Position numbers and translations under genes: made by a program. A DNA stretch of 64,000 nt from Embleya hyalina (GTDB taxonomy: Bacteria > Actinomycetota > Actinomycetes > Streptomycetales > Streptomycetaceae): positions 286,256 to 350,255 of the forward strand of contig NZ_BIFH01000016.1 in assembly GCF_003967355.1 (NCBI RefSeq), in the 5' to 3' direction. Below, one piece after another: positions 42,411-57,958 of the stretch. The notes under the pieces are model-generated. The model made no database searches. It had not been told where the DNA came from and was given only the letters and a program-made list of their open reading frames with translations. Each line of letters opens with the position of its first letter. The stretch's first letter is position 1.

Positions 42411-44348
42411 TCAGCTCAGGGCGCGGGCGTCGCCGGCTATCTGTCGGGCCTTGGGGGCCGGGATGGTGCGGCCGGACTGGTTCTCCGCCCAATTGGCCAG
42501 CTGGGGGTACTGGTCGTGGGCGAGCATGGTGGTCAGGGTGGCCACCGCGACGCGGTCGGCGCCGGAGGTCAGGATCAGGTGGGCCAGGCCGGTGCGCGTG
42601 GCGGTGATCGTGAAGGTGGATTCCGCGACCGTGGTGCCGCCGGGGCCCTTGGCTTCGGCGCGGAGGGTGTGCGCACCGAGGGGGAGGGCGGTGGTGTCGA
42701 TCGGGGTGCCCGCCGCGAACTCCGCGCCGTCCAGGGTGAGTCGCACCGACTCGGCGCCGGTGGTGTCGAGCGCGGGCACCGGGGAGGCCGCGCGTTCGAC
42801 GCGGGCTCCGGCGGCCGGGGCGAGGATGCGCACCGTCGGGGCGGCCGGCGTCGGCGGGGTGCCGTTCTGGCGCCACGCGGCGTTCCAGCCCGCGAGTTCG
42901 GCCGGACGGTTGGTGATCACCGCGTCCACACCGCCCGCCTCCAGGGTCTTCCAGCCGGCGGCGTCGTCGACCGTCCAGACCATCACCGCGACGCCGGCCC
43001 GATGCAGGTCGGCGACCACGCCGGGGCGGGCGGCCAGGCCGCCGGCCGATGGGTTGTAGGCCTTGAGGTCGAGGCGCTTGGCGAGGGCGACCGGGTCCGC
43101 GTCCAGGGCGCTGCGGAGCAGGCCCAGCGGCAGGTCGGGCGCCAACTCGTGGGTGAATTCCAGCGCGTCGACCTCGAAGCTCTGGACGAAGACCCGGCCG
43201 CTCATCCCGGTGTCCCTGATGTCCCGGATGATGCGGGCCACTTCGTCCTTGGTGTGCTTGCCCTTGATCTCCAGGAGCAGGTTGCCGCCGCGCGTGCGCA
43301 GGTCGTCCAACTGGGCGCGCAGCGTCGGCACCCGCGCCCCGGTGTGCAGCGGGGAGAACCACGAACCCGCGTCCAGGGACGCCAGTTGAGCGGCCGTCAG
43401 ATCGCGGATCCGGCCCTTGCCGTCGGTGGTGCGATTCACCGTGTCGTCGTGCAGGATGTGCGGGATGCCGTCCAGGCTCGGCTGTACGTCGTTCTCGATC
43501 CAGTCGGCGCCGGCCCGGCGGGCGGTCTCGTCCGAGATCAGCGTGTTCTCCGGCGCGGCGGAGGACGCGCCCCGGTGCGCGACGACGGACATCGGCGCAC
43601 CCGGCGCCCGCAGGTAGGCGTTGGCCTCCGGGGCGAGCGTGGTGACCTTGACGTCGTCGAAGGAGACCCGCGCGCCGTTGACGAGGAGCGCCTGGCCGCC
43701 GTCGGCGGAGCGCTGCACCCGGGTGGTGCGCAGCGCCTCGCGTCCGTCCACGATCAGTCGGGCCCGGGCGCCGTGCACCTCGACCGCGATCCGTACGTCG
43801 CGGCCGGTACCGGCGGCGATCGGCGCGGAGCCGGTGTCGGTGACGTTCCAGGCGTTGGCGGTGGTGCGCTGGGCGAATTCGAGGCCGTTGGCGGCGGTGG
43901 TGCCGGTACGCATCGTGGCGATCGACCACGGCGTGTTCCCCGTGGCCGGCACGTCCAGGCCGAACGCGGTCCAGCGGGCCGCGTCGACGGCGCTCTCGAA
44001 GCGGGCGACCGCCTCGAAGCGGAAGTCCTCCAGGTGTCGGCCGAAGGTGATCCGGCTCTGCTGACCGGAGTTGGCGGACGTACCGACCAAGCGGCCGTTC
44101 TCGACCTTCCAGTCGCCCTCGACCGCGCGCCAACCGGCGGGCAGCGCGGAGCCGCTGAAGTCCTCCGAGACCACCACGTCGCCGACGGCGGGCGCGGCCT
44201 GGGCCGAGTCGGTCGAGGCGGCGACCGAGACGCCGGCGAGCGCGGCGGTCGCGGCCAGGCCCAGGGCGGTGCCCAGGGCGCCGGCCCGGAGCCGGGAGCG
44301 GTGCCGCCGAGGCAGCCGGAACGGTGACGCGGGTGTCTGTGCAGGCAT
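42411..44348 (-). CDS. Secreted glycerophosphodiester phosphodiesterase
   Basis: The 645 residues begin with a long signal peptide (basic RRHRSRLR, hydrophobic GTALGLAATAALAGVSVAAS, cut near AQA-AP). An N-terminal beta-sandwich like LamG/DUF1080 (ESAVDAARWTAFGLDVPATG) precedes the GDPD barrel: MSVVAHRGASSAAPENT, WIENDVQPSLDGIPHILHDD (catalytic His and metal Asp/Glu) and LLLEIKGKHTKDEVARI. An Ig-like domain and a short helical tail follow. Exported GDPDs release glycerol-3-phosphate from phospholipid head groups or teichoic acids. The start is chosen at MPAQ. It is convergent with the SUKH-like gene. Confidence 0.9.
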   Translation of the reverse strand: MPAQTPASPFRLPRRHRSRLRAGALGTALGLAATAALAGVSVAASTDSAQAAPAVGDVVVSEDFSGSALPAGWRAVEGDWKVENGRLVGTSANSGQQSRITFGRHLEDFRFEAVARFESAVDAARWTAFGLDVPATGNTPWSIATMRTGTTAANGLEFAQRTTANAWNVTDTGSAPIAAGTGRDVRIAVEVHGARARLIVDGREALRTTRVQRSADGGQALLVNGARVSFDDVKVTTLAPEANAYLRAPGAPMSVVAHRGASSAAPENTLISDETARRAGADWIENDVQPSLDGIPHILHDDTVNRTTDGKGRIRDLTAAQLASLDAGSWFSPLHTGARVPTLRAQLDDLRTRGGNLLLEIKGKHTKDEVARIIRDIRDTGMSGRVFVQSFEVDALEFTHELAPDLPLGLLRSALDADPVALAKRLDLKAYNPSAGGLAARPGVVADLHRAGVAVMVWTVDDAAGWKTLEAGGVDAVITNRPAELAGWNAAWRQNGTPPTPAAPTVRILAPAAGARVERAASPVPALDTTGAESVRLTLDGAEFAAGTPIDTTALPLGAHTLRAEAKGPGGTTVAESTFTITATRTGLAHLILTSGADRVAVATLTTMLAHDQYPQLANWAENQSGRTIPAPKARQIAGDARALS

Positions 44349-44828
44349 GCCCGAAACGGTAGGGATCGCCGACGAACCGCCGACCACACGCGCCTGAAGC
44401 CCGGACCAACGATCGGGTCCGCCGGGTGTCCGGCAGCCGACAGCCGGGCGAAGCGCCCATCACTCACATACGCCCCGACTCCCGCGAACCGGCCCCCGGG
44501 CAACCCCGACAACCGCGGCTCCCGAAGCGGCCTCTCCTGGGCCCGCCCCCCGCGCAACCAACCCGGACGACCCGCGACTCCGGTGCGTGCCAAGCCTTTC
44601 GCAAGCGTTGCGCGATAGACCTGCTCCCCTCGAGGCCGGCCGCCACGGTCCGACTCGACCCGGTTCGTCGCCCTCCGGGCGTGGTGGTGCTACGGCTGCT
44701 TTCGGCCAACCCGAAGTCGTGGGGGGAAGATGCTAGGCACAGTCAAATCCTTCCTCCACGATCTCCCCGGGAGCACATCGCCTGCGTCGCCGACCACGAA
44801 TCGGCATGAGGACCCTTCAGGAGAGTCG
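44349..44828. promoter_or_regulatory. Divergent region before the NRPS operon
   Basis: This 480-base gap separates the phosphodiesterase from the NRPS operon. I see no gene in it. CGCAAGCGTTGCG (44600-44612) is a small inverted repeat. An in-frame ATG at 44730, after GGGGGGAAG, would extend the NRPS by 33 non-conserved residues and is less likely than 44829. Confidence 0.4.
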
Positions 44829-49831
<5,003 letters not shown>

Positions 49832-49835
<4 letters not shown>

Positions 49836-52800
49836 CCGACTCCGAGGAGATCCTGACCACCCGCGCCGAGCCCGACCGCGATCCCGAGCGCGCCCGCCGC
49901 GAACACCTGCGCCGCCGGCTGGCCCGGGCCCGATCCGCCACACCCCGGGCCGAGTTGATCCCCAGGCCCGCCGGGGTGCCCACGCCGCTGTCCGCCGCGC
50001 AACGCCGGATGTGGTTCCTGGCCCAGTACGAACCCGACGGCGCCGCCTACAACATGCCGCTCGTGCTGCGCCTGACCGGCCGCCCCGACGAGGCCGCGCT
50101 CGGCGCCGCGCTGACCGACGTGGTGGCCCGGCACGAGGTGCTGCGCACGGTGTACCCCAGCGTGGACGGCCACGTGCTGCCCACCGTCCTGGACGTCGAC
50201 CGGTTCGCGATGTCCGTCCTGGACCTGCCGGAGCCGGACGTGGCGGACCGGCTCGCCGCCGAGGCCCGGCAACCCTTCGACCTGGCCGAGGAAGCGCCGA
50301 TCCGGGCCGCCCTGTTACGATCCGACGACCGCTACGTACTGAGCGTGGTGCTGCACCACATCGCGGCCGACGCCTGGTCGGTGGGCGTGCTGTTTCGCGA
50401 GCTGACCGCCGCGTACACCGCCCGCCTCGCCGGCCGTGCACCCGAACTGCCGCCCCTGCCGGTCCAGTACGCCGACGTCGCCTACCGCCAGGAGACCACC
50501 CTCGCCGCCGAGCTCGACCGGCAGCGCGCCTGGTGGGTGGACCGGCTGCGCGGCGCACCCGCCACCGTCACCGTCCCCACCGACCGCCCGCGCCCCGCCG
50601 TCGCCGACACCACGGGCGAGCGCGTCCAGGTCGCCTTCGGCGCGGACCGCTCGCGCCGCGTCCGGGCCCTGGCCGAACGCACCGCCACCACCACGTACAT
50701 GGTGCTGCTGACCGCCCTCCAGGTGGTGCTCGCCCGGTACCACGGCGGCACCGACGTGACCGTCGGCAGCCCGGTGGCCGGGCGCACGCACCGCAGCACC
50801 GACACGTTGATCGGCTGCTTCGTCAACACCCTCGCGATGCGCACCGATCTGTCGGGCGAACCGAGCGTACGCGAACTGCTCGACCGGGTCCGGGAGGGAA
50901 CCCTCGCCGCGTTCGCCCGCCAGGAACTGCCCTTCGACCGACTCGTCGACGCGCTCGACCTCGATCGCGAACTCGCCTACACACCGCTGTTCCAGGTGCT
51001 GCTCAACGTGCACAACCAGACCTCGGTACAGCCCACGTTGCCCGGCGTCGAGGTCGAGTGGCGGGACACGTACACCGGCGCCGCGAAGTTCGACCTGGCC
51101 ATCGCGGTGCTCGACACCGGACCCGCCGACGAGTTGCGCGCCGACCTGGTCTGGCGCAGCGCGCTCTACGACGAGAGCACCATCCGGCGCACCTTCGACC
51201 ACCTCGCCACCGTCCTGGACGCGATGGCGGCCGACCCGGAACGGCTTGTGGCCGAACTGCCGTTGCTGACCGCCGCCGAGGAAAGCGCGCTCGCCGGCTG
51301 GAACGACACCGCCCGCGCGTGGGACACCGCGGGCACCCTGCACGGCCTGATCGAGGAGCAGGCCCGCGCCACCCCGGACCGACCGGCGGTCTGCGGCGCC
51401 GACGAAACCCTCACCTACGTCGAACTCGACGCCCGTGCCACCGCGTTGGCCCGGCGACTGACTGCCCTCGGGGTCGGCCCGAACCGCGTCGTGGGGCTCT
51501 TCGCGGAGCGCTCGGCCGCGCTGATCGTCGGCATGCTCGGCATCCTCAAGGCCGGCGGCGCCTATCTGCCGCTCGACCCGCTCTACCCCGACGACCGCGT
51601 CCGCACGCTCCTCGGCGCCGCCGACGCCGTCGCCGTGGTCGCCACCGCCGATCTGCACGTCCGCGTCGGCGACACCCTCCCGGTCGTCGCCCCCGACCCG
51701 GTCGCCCCCGCCGACCCGGTCCCGGACCCCGCCGTGCCGTCGACGTCGCCGGTCGCCGCCACGGACCTGTGCTACGTGCTGTTCACCTCCGGCTCCACGG
51801 GCACACCCAAGGCGGTGGCGGTCGAGCACCGCAACTACGTCAACTACCTGTACGGACTGCGCGAGCGAATACGACCCGGGCGGGCGGGCGACGGTCGGCC
51901 GTGGAACTGGGCGCTGGTCTCCACCTTCGCCGCCGATCTCGGCACGACCAACGTGTTCGGCGCGCTCACCTCGGGCGGCTGCCTGCACCTGCTCACCCGG
52001 GACCAGGCCACCGACCCGGACGCGTTCGCCGCGTATCTGACGGCGCATCGCATCGATGCGATGAAGCTGGTGCCCAGCCACCTGGAGGGACTGGCCGCGG
52101 TCGGCGACCGGTTCGCCGACGCGCTGCCGCGCGAACTGCTGATCTGCGCGGGCGAACCGCTCCGCGCCGAACTGCTCGACCGGATCCGGGCGGCCCGGCC
52201 GGAGTTGACCGTGCACAACCACTACGGGCCGACCGAGACCACCGTCTCGATGCTCGGCGCACCCGTTACCGAGGTTCCCGCCGGCGCGGCGAGCGCACCG
52301 CTGGGGCTGCCGTTCGGCAACGTCGGCGCGCATGTGCTCGACCCGTCGCGCCGACCGCTCCCGGTGGGTGTGCCGGGCGAGTTGTACGTGACCGGCGCGG
52401 GGGTGGCCCGGGGCTATCTCGGCCCGGCGGCGTCGACCGCGGAGCGCTTCGTCGACCTCGACGGTCGGCGTGCGTACCGCACCGGCGACCTGGTCCGGCG
52501 GCGTGCCGACGGCCTGATCGAGTTCCTGGGCCGGGCCGACCACCAGGTCAAGATCCGCGGTTTCCGGGTCGAGATCGGCGAGGTGGAAGCCGAACTCGGC
52601 GCACTGCCGGGGGTACGCGAGGCGGTCGTGGTGGCCCGCGGCGAGGGCGCGGCCCGCAAGCTGGTGGGCTACGTGGTGCTCGAACCCGCGGCGCCGGACG
52701 GCCGGACCGTCCCCGACGGCCCCACGATCCGCACCGCCGTGCGCACCCGCCTGCCCGACTACATGGTTCCCTCGGCGGTCGTGGTGCTGTCCGCCCTGCC

Positions 52801-55297
52801 CCTCACCCCCAACGGCAAGGTGGACCGCGCGGCCCTGCCCGAACCCGAACCCGCATCCGTCCCGGACGCCCGCGTCGAACCCGTCACGGCCACCGAACAG
52901 GCCGTGGCCGCGACCTTCGCCGACGTCCTCGGCACCGGCGGCATCGGCGCCGGCGACGACTTCTTCGCCCTGGGCGGGGACAGCTTCTCCGCCGTTCGCG
53001 CGGTGCGCGCCATCGGCCGGGGCCTGTCCGTCATCGACCTGTTCCAACACCCCGTGGTGGGCGAACTCGCCGCCCTGATCGACCACCGCGCCGCCGGCCC
53101 CGAGACCGACGAGGGCGATCGTTCGCTGCTGCACCGGCTCACCCGGGACACCGGGCCGACCACGCTGTCCCTGGTCTGCGTCCCGTACGGCGGCGGGAGC
53201 CCGATCACCTTCCAGCCGCTCGCCGACGCGCTGCCGGCCGGACACCGGCTGTACGCGGTGGAACTGCCCGGACACGATCCGGGCCGGCCCGACGACGAAC
53301 CCGAGCGACTGGACGCGCTGGCGGACCGGTTGACCGCGCAGATCGTGGCGCGGATCCAGGGGCCGATCCTGCTGTACGGGCACTGCCTGGGCGGCGCGTT
53401 GGCCACCGCCCTGGCCGCGCGCCTGGAGGCGGCCGGCGCCGAACTGCGCGGCCTGGCGCTCGGCGGCACCTTCCCGGCCGCCCGGCTCCCGGGTCGGCTC
53501 GCCGCGTGGGTGGCCGAGCGGCTGCCCGGCGACCGCATGTTGTCCGACCGGGCCTACCTCGACTACCTGCGTGCGATGGGCGGCTTCACCGACGTCTACG
53601 ACGAGGCCGAACAGCGCTACCTGATCCGGGCGTTGCGGCACGACGTGCGCCAGGCCGAGGACTTCTACACCCGCGCCTACGGTGCCGAGCGGCCCGCTCC
53701 GGTGGCCGCGCCGATCCTGTGCGTGGTCGGCGACAAGGACCGGGCGACCCTGCTGTACGAGGAACGCTACGCGGAATGGGAGCACTTCGGCCCACGCGTC
53801 GAACTCGCGGTGATCCCGCGGGCCGGCCACTACTTCCTCAAGCACCAGGCGGGCGAGTTGGCCCGGTTGCTCGGGCGCTGGGCGGCCGGACCGGTGCCGG
53901 CGGCCGAACCCCCGGCCGCGCGACCGGCGGCGGCCCGGCCGAATCTGGCCACGTTCGCCAAGGTGGCCGGTGGGCAGTTCGTGTCGATGATCGGCACCGC
54001 GCTGTCCACGTTCGCGCTCGGCGTCTGGGTCTACCTCCGGACCGGGTCCGCCTTCGACTTCGCGATGATCTCGGTGGCGGCGGTGTTGCCCGCGGTGTTG
54101 CTGCTGCCGATCGCCGGGGCGGTGGCGGACCGGATGGACCGGCGGCGGATCATGATCGTCACCGATACCGCGGCCGCCGCCGCGATGCTCTCGCTCGGCG
54201 TGCTGTTGTGGACCGGATATCTCGACCTGTGGCACGTGTACGTGGTCGCCTGTATCGGCTCGGTCTGCAACGCCTTCCAACGGCCCGCCTACCTCGCGGC
54301 GATCGCCCAACTGGTGCCCAAGCGCTACCTCGGCCAGGCCAACGGGCTGGCCCAACTGGGCACCGGATCGGGGGACATGCTCGCCGCGCTGGCCGGCGGG
54401 GTGCTGGTCGCGGCGGTCGGGCTGCACGGCGTGGTGTTGTTCGACATGGCGACGTTCCTGGTCGGGGTGACCGTACTGCTGCGGGTGCGCTTCCCGAACA
54501 CACTGTTCGAAAAGCGCGAGGAACCGCTGCTGCGCGAGGTGGTGACGGGTTGGCGCTACATCGTGCGGCGGCGCGGACTGGTCGCGATGGTGGTCTTCTT
54601 CGTGGTGTTCAACTACCTCTTCGCGGTGGCCACCGTGCTGGTCACCCCGATGGTGCTGGCCGACGGGTCGGCGGTGACGCTGGGCGTGGTCACCGCGGTC
54701 GGCGGGATCGGCGCGGTGCTCGGTGCGCTGGTGATGGCCCTGTGGGGCGGTACCGCGCGGCGGGCCACCGGGATGATCGGCTTCACCTCGGTGGTCGGCG
54801 TGGCCGCGATGTTCGCGGGCAGTCGGCCCGAGCCGGTCTTCGTCGCCGTCGGGCTGTTCGTGTTGTGGGCGGCGCTGATGATCCTCAACTCGCACTGGAT
54901 GGCGCTGATCCAGACCAAGGTCGGGATGGAGTTGCAGGGTCGGGTGCTGGCCACCAATCAGATGCTGGCGATGTCCATGATGCCGCTGGGCTTCCTGACC
55001 GCCGGACCGCTGGCGGACCGGGTGTTCGAGCCGCTGCTGCGCTCCGACGGCGCGCTCGCCGGGTCGTTGGGGCCGATCCTGGGCACGGGACCGGGGCGCG
55101 GTACGGGGCTGTTGCTGGTCCTGGTCGGCCTGACCCTGGGCGTCTGGGGCCTGTTGGGGTTGGCGTACCGGCCGCTGAGTCGGATGGAGGACGTGCTGCC
55201 CGACGCGGTCCCGGACGTGGAGATCGGCGACAAGGACGCCATCCAGGCTGCGGCGGACCGGCAGTTGGCCGGATCGGGGGCGGCGCCGACGGTCTGA
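49832..55297 (+). CDS. NRPS module C-A-T-TE fused to an MFS transporter
   Basis: The 1,821 residues run: C (HHIAADAWS, His175-Ala181; the DG Gly is Ala), A3 (about 500-1005; FTSGSTGTPKA, NHYGPTETT, NGKVDRAAL), T3 (LGGDSFSAV near 1048), TE (about 1085-1350; YGHCLGGALAT with Cys1185 where Ser is usual, acid in GDKDR, His in RAGHYFLK) and, from about 1370, an MFS_3-like transporter of about 12 spans (GGQFVSMIGTALSTFALGVW, DRMDRRRIMIVTDTAAAA). A3 reads FAADLG where most have FDxS, so the Asp that holds the substrate amine is missing. The protein would add the third unit, release the product and pump it out. Confidence 0.92.
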
Positions 55298-55310
55298 TCG
55301 ATCGTGGTGC

Positions 55311-55346
55311 GGGGCCGGGCGGGCGCGATCGGGCCCGCCCGGCCCC
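55311..55346 (+). terminator. Terminator hairpin after the NRPS operon
   Basis: GGGGCCGGGCGGGC (55311-55324) pairs exactly with GCCCGCCCGGCCCC (55333-55346) around an 8-base loop, 13 bases after the NRPS stop codon. Confidence 0.8.
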
Positions 55347-55350
55347 GCGG

Positions 55351-55385
55351 GTGACCCGGGCCGCGGGTTGCGCGGCCCGGGTCAC
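55351..55385. terminator. Second tandem terminator hairpin
   Basis: GTGACCCGGGCCGCG (55351-55365) and CGCGGCCCGGGTCAC (55371-55385) are exact inverted copies with a 5-base loop. The hairpin lies 12 bases past the convergent TetR stop codon and four bases after the first NRPS hairpin, so it serves either side. Confidence 0.8.
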
Positions 55386-55397
55386 CCGGGGCACGGG

Positions 55398-56081
55398 TCA
55401 CCGGTGCGGGGGCGTCGCTGCCAGGGGCAGCAGGATCTCGTCGATCAGGCGGAGCAACACGGCCGCGTCGACCGGGTGTTCGGCGAAGACGGTCTGATAG
55501 AAGGCCATCGACGGCAGGACCAGTGCGAGCAGGTCCGGATCCCGGTCCGGATGCACCTCGCCGCGCTCGCGTCCGCGCGCGAGCAGCGGTTGCAGGATGA
55601 CCTGCCACTGGGTGACGAAGCGTTCGCGCACGACGCGGGCCAGTTCGGGATTGCCGGGCAGGATCGGCAGCAGCGCGACCACGGCGCGCGCGTGCGCCTC
55701 GTCGATGTGGTCGGCGGTGTCGGCCAGCATCGCGATCAGGTCGCCGCGCAGCGTCCCGGTGTCCGGGACCGGCTCCTCCGCGTCCGCGCCGGCGCACAGC
55801 GCGGCCTCGGCGATCAACGCCTCCTTGGACGGCCAGCGCCGGTACAGCGTCGCCTTGCCGGCCCGGGCGCGGGTGGCCACGGCGTCCATGGTGAGCCGGT
55901 CGTAGCCCTGCTCGATCAGCACGTCCAGCGCGGCGCGCATGATCTCTGCGTCGCGGTACGCGTCGCGCGGTCGCCCACCACGCCCGGCCGGAGCGACGGG
56001 GGGCCGCCGCAGCGCACCGTTGTCGAGCGGCACGGCGGGCTCGGCGGCCCCGGCGGACCCGTCGACCTCGGTGTCGGGCAT
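55398..56081 (-). CDS. TetR-family regulator
   Basis: The 227 residues have about 45 unordered residues, then the TetR HTH (AALDVLIEQGYDRLTMDAVA, TRARAGKATLYRRWPSKEAL) and a TetR_C_11-like effector domain. GAGGAGGC before the ATG fixes the start. It is divergent from the YceI gene with a palindrome between them and convergent with the NRPS operon. Control of YceI is more likely than control of the NRPS genes. Confidence 0.9.
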   Translation of the reverse strand: MPDTEVDGSAGAAEPAVPLDNGALRRPPVAPAGRGGRPRDAYRDAEIMRAALDVLIEQGYDRLTMDAVATRARAGKATLYRRWPSKEALIAEAALCAGADAEEPVPDTGTLRGDLIAMLADTADHIDEAHARAVVALLPILPGNPELARVVRERFVTQWQVILQPLLARGRERGEVHPDRDPDLLALVLPSMAFYQTVFAEHPVDAAVLLRLIDEILLPLAATPPHR

Positions 56082-56208
56082 GGCCGCCTCCTCGTGCTGC
56101 TCGTGGTGCTCGTGGTTCTTGTCCCGCCGTCGTGGGTCGTCGCGGCGGTTCTCCCAGAATCCCACCTCCGGGTCGCGAACCGGCGGGCCGCCCCGCATGG
56201 CCGGTATC

Positions 56209-56230
56209 GGAACTCTTGAGTTCCGGAACT
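56209..56230. promoter_or_regulatory. Operator between TetR and YceI genes
   Basis: GGAACTC TT GAGTTCC (56209-56224) is a 7-2-7 perfect inverted repeat. A further half-site GGAACT (56225-56230) follows at once, and TTCCGGAA (56221-56228) bridges them. It lies in the divergent promoter region, as expected for TetR control. Confidence 0.65.
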
Positions 56231-56321
56231 GATTCGTTCTACGCTGAAGGTGGATCGACGCGTCGAGCGATCCCGGGACCGCCCCATGCGCTTCCGCTGC
56301 CGCCCGTGAAAGGCCGTCGCC

Positions 56322-56855
56322 ATGACCGCGCCCACCTCCGCGACCCCGACCATCCGACCGGGTCTGTGGACCGTCGATCCGCAGCGCAGCCGGGCCGCCT
56401 TCGCGGTGAAGAACTTCATGGTCATCTCGGTGCGCGGGGCGTTCCCGATCCATGAGGCGACGGTGTCGGTGGGCCCCGACGGCGAGCCGACCGAGGTGCG
56501 CGCCCGGATGGACGCGGCCGGGTTCACCACCGGCAATCGCAAGCGGGACGCGCACGTCCGCAACCCCGACTTCCTGGACGCCGAGAGCCACCCCGACGTG
56601 CTGTTCGCGAGCACCGAGGTGGCTCGGCCGGGTGCGGGCGGCCTGTGGCTGGTCCGGGGGCTGCTCACGATCCGGGGCCGGGCCACGCCGATCACGCTGA
56701 CCACGCACACGGTGCAGACGTCCGGGACGGTCGCCACGGTCCGGGCGACCGGGACGGTGGACCGCTTCGAGGCGGGTCTGACCTACGGCAACAGCTTCGG
56801 CGTGAGCCGCCTGGCCGCCCTCGACCTGCACGCCGAACTCGTGCACGCGGGTTGA
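56322..56855 (+). CDS. YceI-family protein
   Basis: The 177 residues match YceI: GLWTVDPQRSRAAFAVKNFM at the start, GFTTGNRKRDAHVRNPDFLD (the SxNxxRDxH-like conserved segment) and a lipocalin-like barrel ending LTYGNSFGVSRLAALDLHAE. YceI proteins bind isoprenoid-like lipids. This one has no signal peptide, so it is cytosolic. The divergent TetR gene probably controls it. Confidence 0.92.
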   Translation: MTAPTSATPTIRPGLWTVDPQRSRAAFAVKNFMVISVRGAFPIHEATVSVGPDGEPTEVRARMDAAGFTTGNRKRDAHVRNPDFLDAESHPDVLFASTEVARPGAGGLWLVRGLLTIRGRATPITLTTHTVQTSGTVATVRATGTVDRFEAGLTYGNSFGVSRLAALDLHAELVHAG

Positions 56856-56872
56856 CCGTTCGGGCCGGGCGC

Positions 56873-57958
56873 TCAGGGGGACGCGAGCGTGCAGCGCGGC
56901 CGGGTGCGAGCGGCGTACGACCGGGCGGCCACCGCGAGGGCGAAGCCCAGGCCGCCGAACGCGGCGCCGCCGAAGGCGACCAGCCACAGGGTGCCGGAGC
57001 GGGTGCCGCCGATGAGCGGGTCCGGCTCGGGGGCGGGGAGCACGTCGAGCGCGGCGAGGGGGGCGTACGCCGACAGGAGCACGCCGTACAGGGCGAGCCC
57101 GAACGCGGTGAGCGCCGCCGGCACCAGCGGCAGGAGTCGGGGCACGCGACGGCCGCCCAGCCATGGCAGCGGATGTGGGAAGCGCTGCCCCCATGGGTAC
57201 AGCAGCCCGGCGATCAGGAAGAGGGCCACGCAGGCGGCCAGTACGGTCGCGTCGATACCCACGTCGGCCAGTGCGCGCACCGCCCGGGAGTCGTCGGCGT
57301 GCGACGCCTTCCAGCGTTCGGCGGTGATGCCGAGCGCGTCCCCGCCCAGCGTCCAGATGGTCTTCACGGCCATCCACGGCAGGAGGCCGGTGGTCAGCAG
57401 CAACGCGGTGCGCCGGGTTCGGCGGGACGCGATCGACGGTGCGGGCCGCTGTAGCGGTGTATCGGCGCGGGCGGCGACATGGGCTTGGCCGCAGTCGGGG
57501 CAGGTGCCGGTGGATCGCCGGTGGTGGGCGAGGGCGAGCACGGTGGTGAGGATCGTGCTGAGCAGGACGTGCGCCAGGCCGGTCGCGCTTTCCACGCCCG
57601 CGCCGGCGGTGATCGTGACCAGGTAGGCGGGCAACGGCGCCATGCCGAAGCCCAGGACGGGGATGGCGCCGAGCAGGACGCCGGCGACGCCGCGGGACGC
57701 TTGCCGCGTGCGCGGTGCGAGGCAGGCCGCGGTGCCGGCGAGCAGGGCCACCAGCGCGAGGGTGTACTGGACCACCGCCGGGTGCGCGGAGTGGGCCTTC
57801 CACGGCACGGCCGTCCCAGTCACGGCCCATGCCACCTGGACGACGGCGTACACCGCCGCCGCCACGACCGCCGCGCCCGGTGCCCACCCGGGCCGGCGGC
57901 GCAACACCCGCGCGGGGATGGCCGGTTCGGCGACGGGCGTGGGAAGAGAAGGAGCCAC
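56873..57958 (-). CDS. Polytopic membrane protein of unknown function
   Basis: A GTG five bases after GGAGG gives 361 residues with about eight hydrophobic spans (PGWAPGAAVVAAAVYAVVQV, VVQYTLALVALLAGTAACLA, VAGVLLGAIPVLGFGMAPLP, ALLLTTGLLPWMAVKTIWTL, ATVLAACVALFLIAGLLYPW, LWLVAFGGAAFGGLGFALAV). One loop has CPDCGQAH, a possible zinc or thiol pair. KTIWTLGGDALGITAERW is a conserved-looking loop. No family name is recalled. It is convergent with YceI, ending 17 bases from it. Confidence 0.75.
   Translation of the reverse strand: MAPSLPTPVAEPAIPARVLRRRPGWAPGAAVVAAAVYAVVQVAWAVTGTAVPWKAHSAHPAVVQYTLALVALLAGTAACLAPRTRQASRGVAGVLLGAIPVLGFGMAPLPAYLVTITAGAGVESATGLAHVLLSTILTTVLALAHHRRSTGTCPDCGQAHVAARADTPLQRPAPSIASRRTRRTALLLTTGLLPWMAVKTIWTLGGDALGITAERWKASHADDSRAVRALADVGIDATVLAACVALFLIAGLLYPWGQRFPHPLPWLGGRRVPRLLPLVPAALTAFGLALYGVLLSAYAPLAALDVLPAPEPDPLIGGTRSGTLWLVAFGGAAFGGLGFALAVAARSYAARTRPRCTLASP

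Noticed and set aside
40213..44463. Minus-strand open frame of 1,416 codons across several genes
   Set aside because: No domain; crosses real genes in other frames including the GDPD frame.
44730..44828. Longer N-terminus of the first NRPS from ATG 44730
   Set aside because: The 33 extra residues are not protein-like and a better ribosome site stands before 44829.
50315..54895. Minus-strand open frame of 1,526 codons opposite the second NRPS
   Set aside because: Composition typical of an antisense shadow; the plus strand carries continuous C-A-T-TE-MFS domains.
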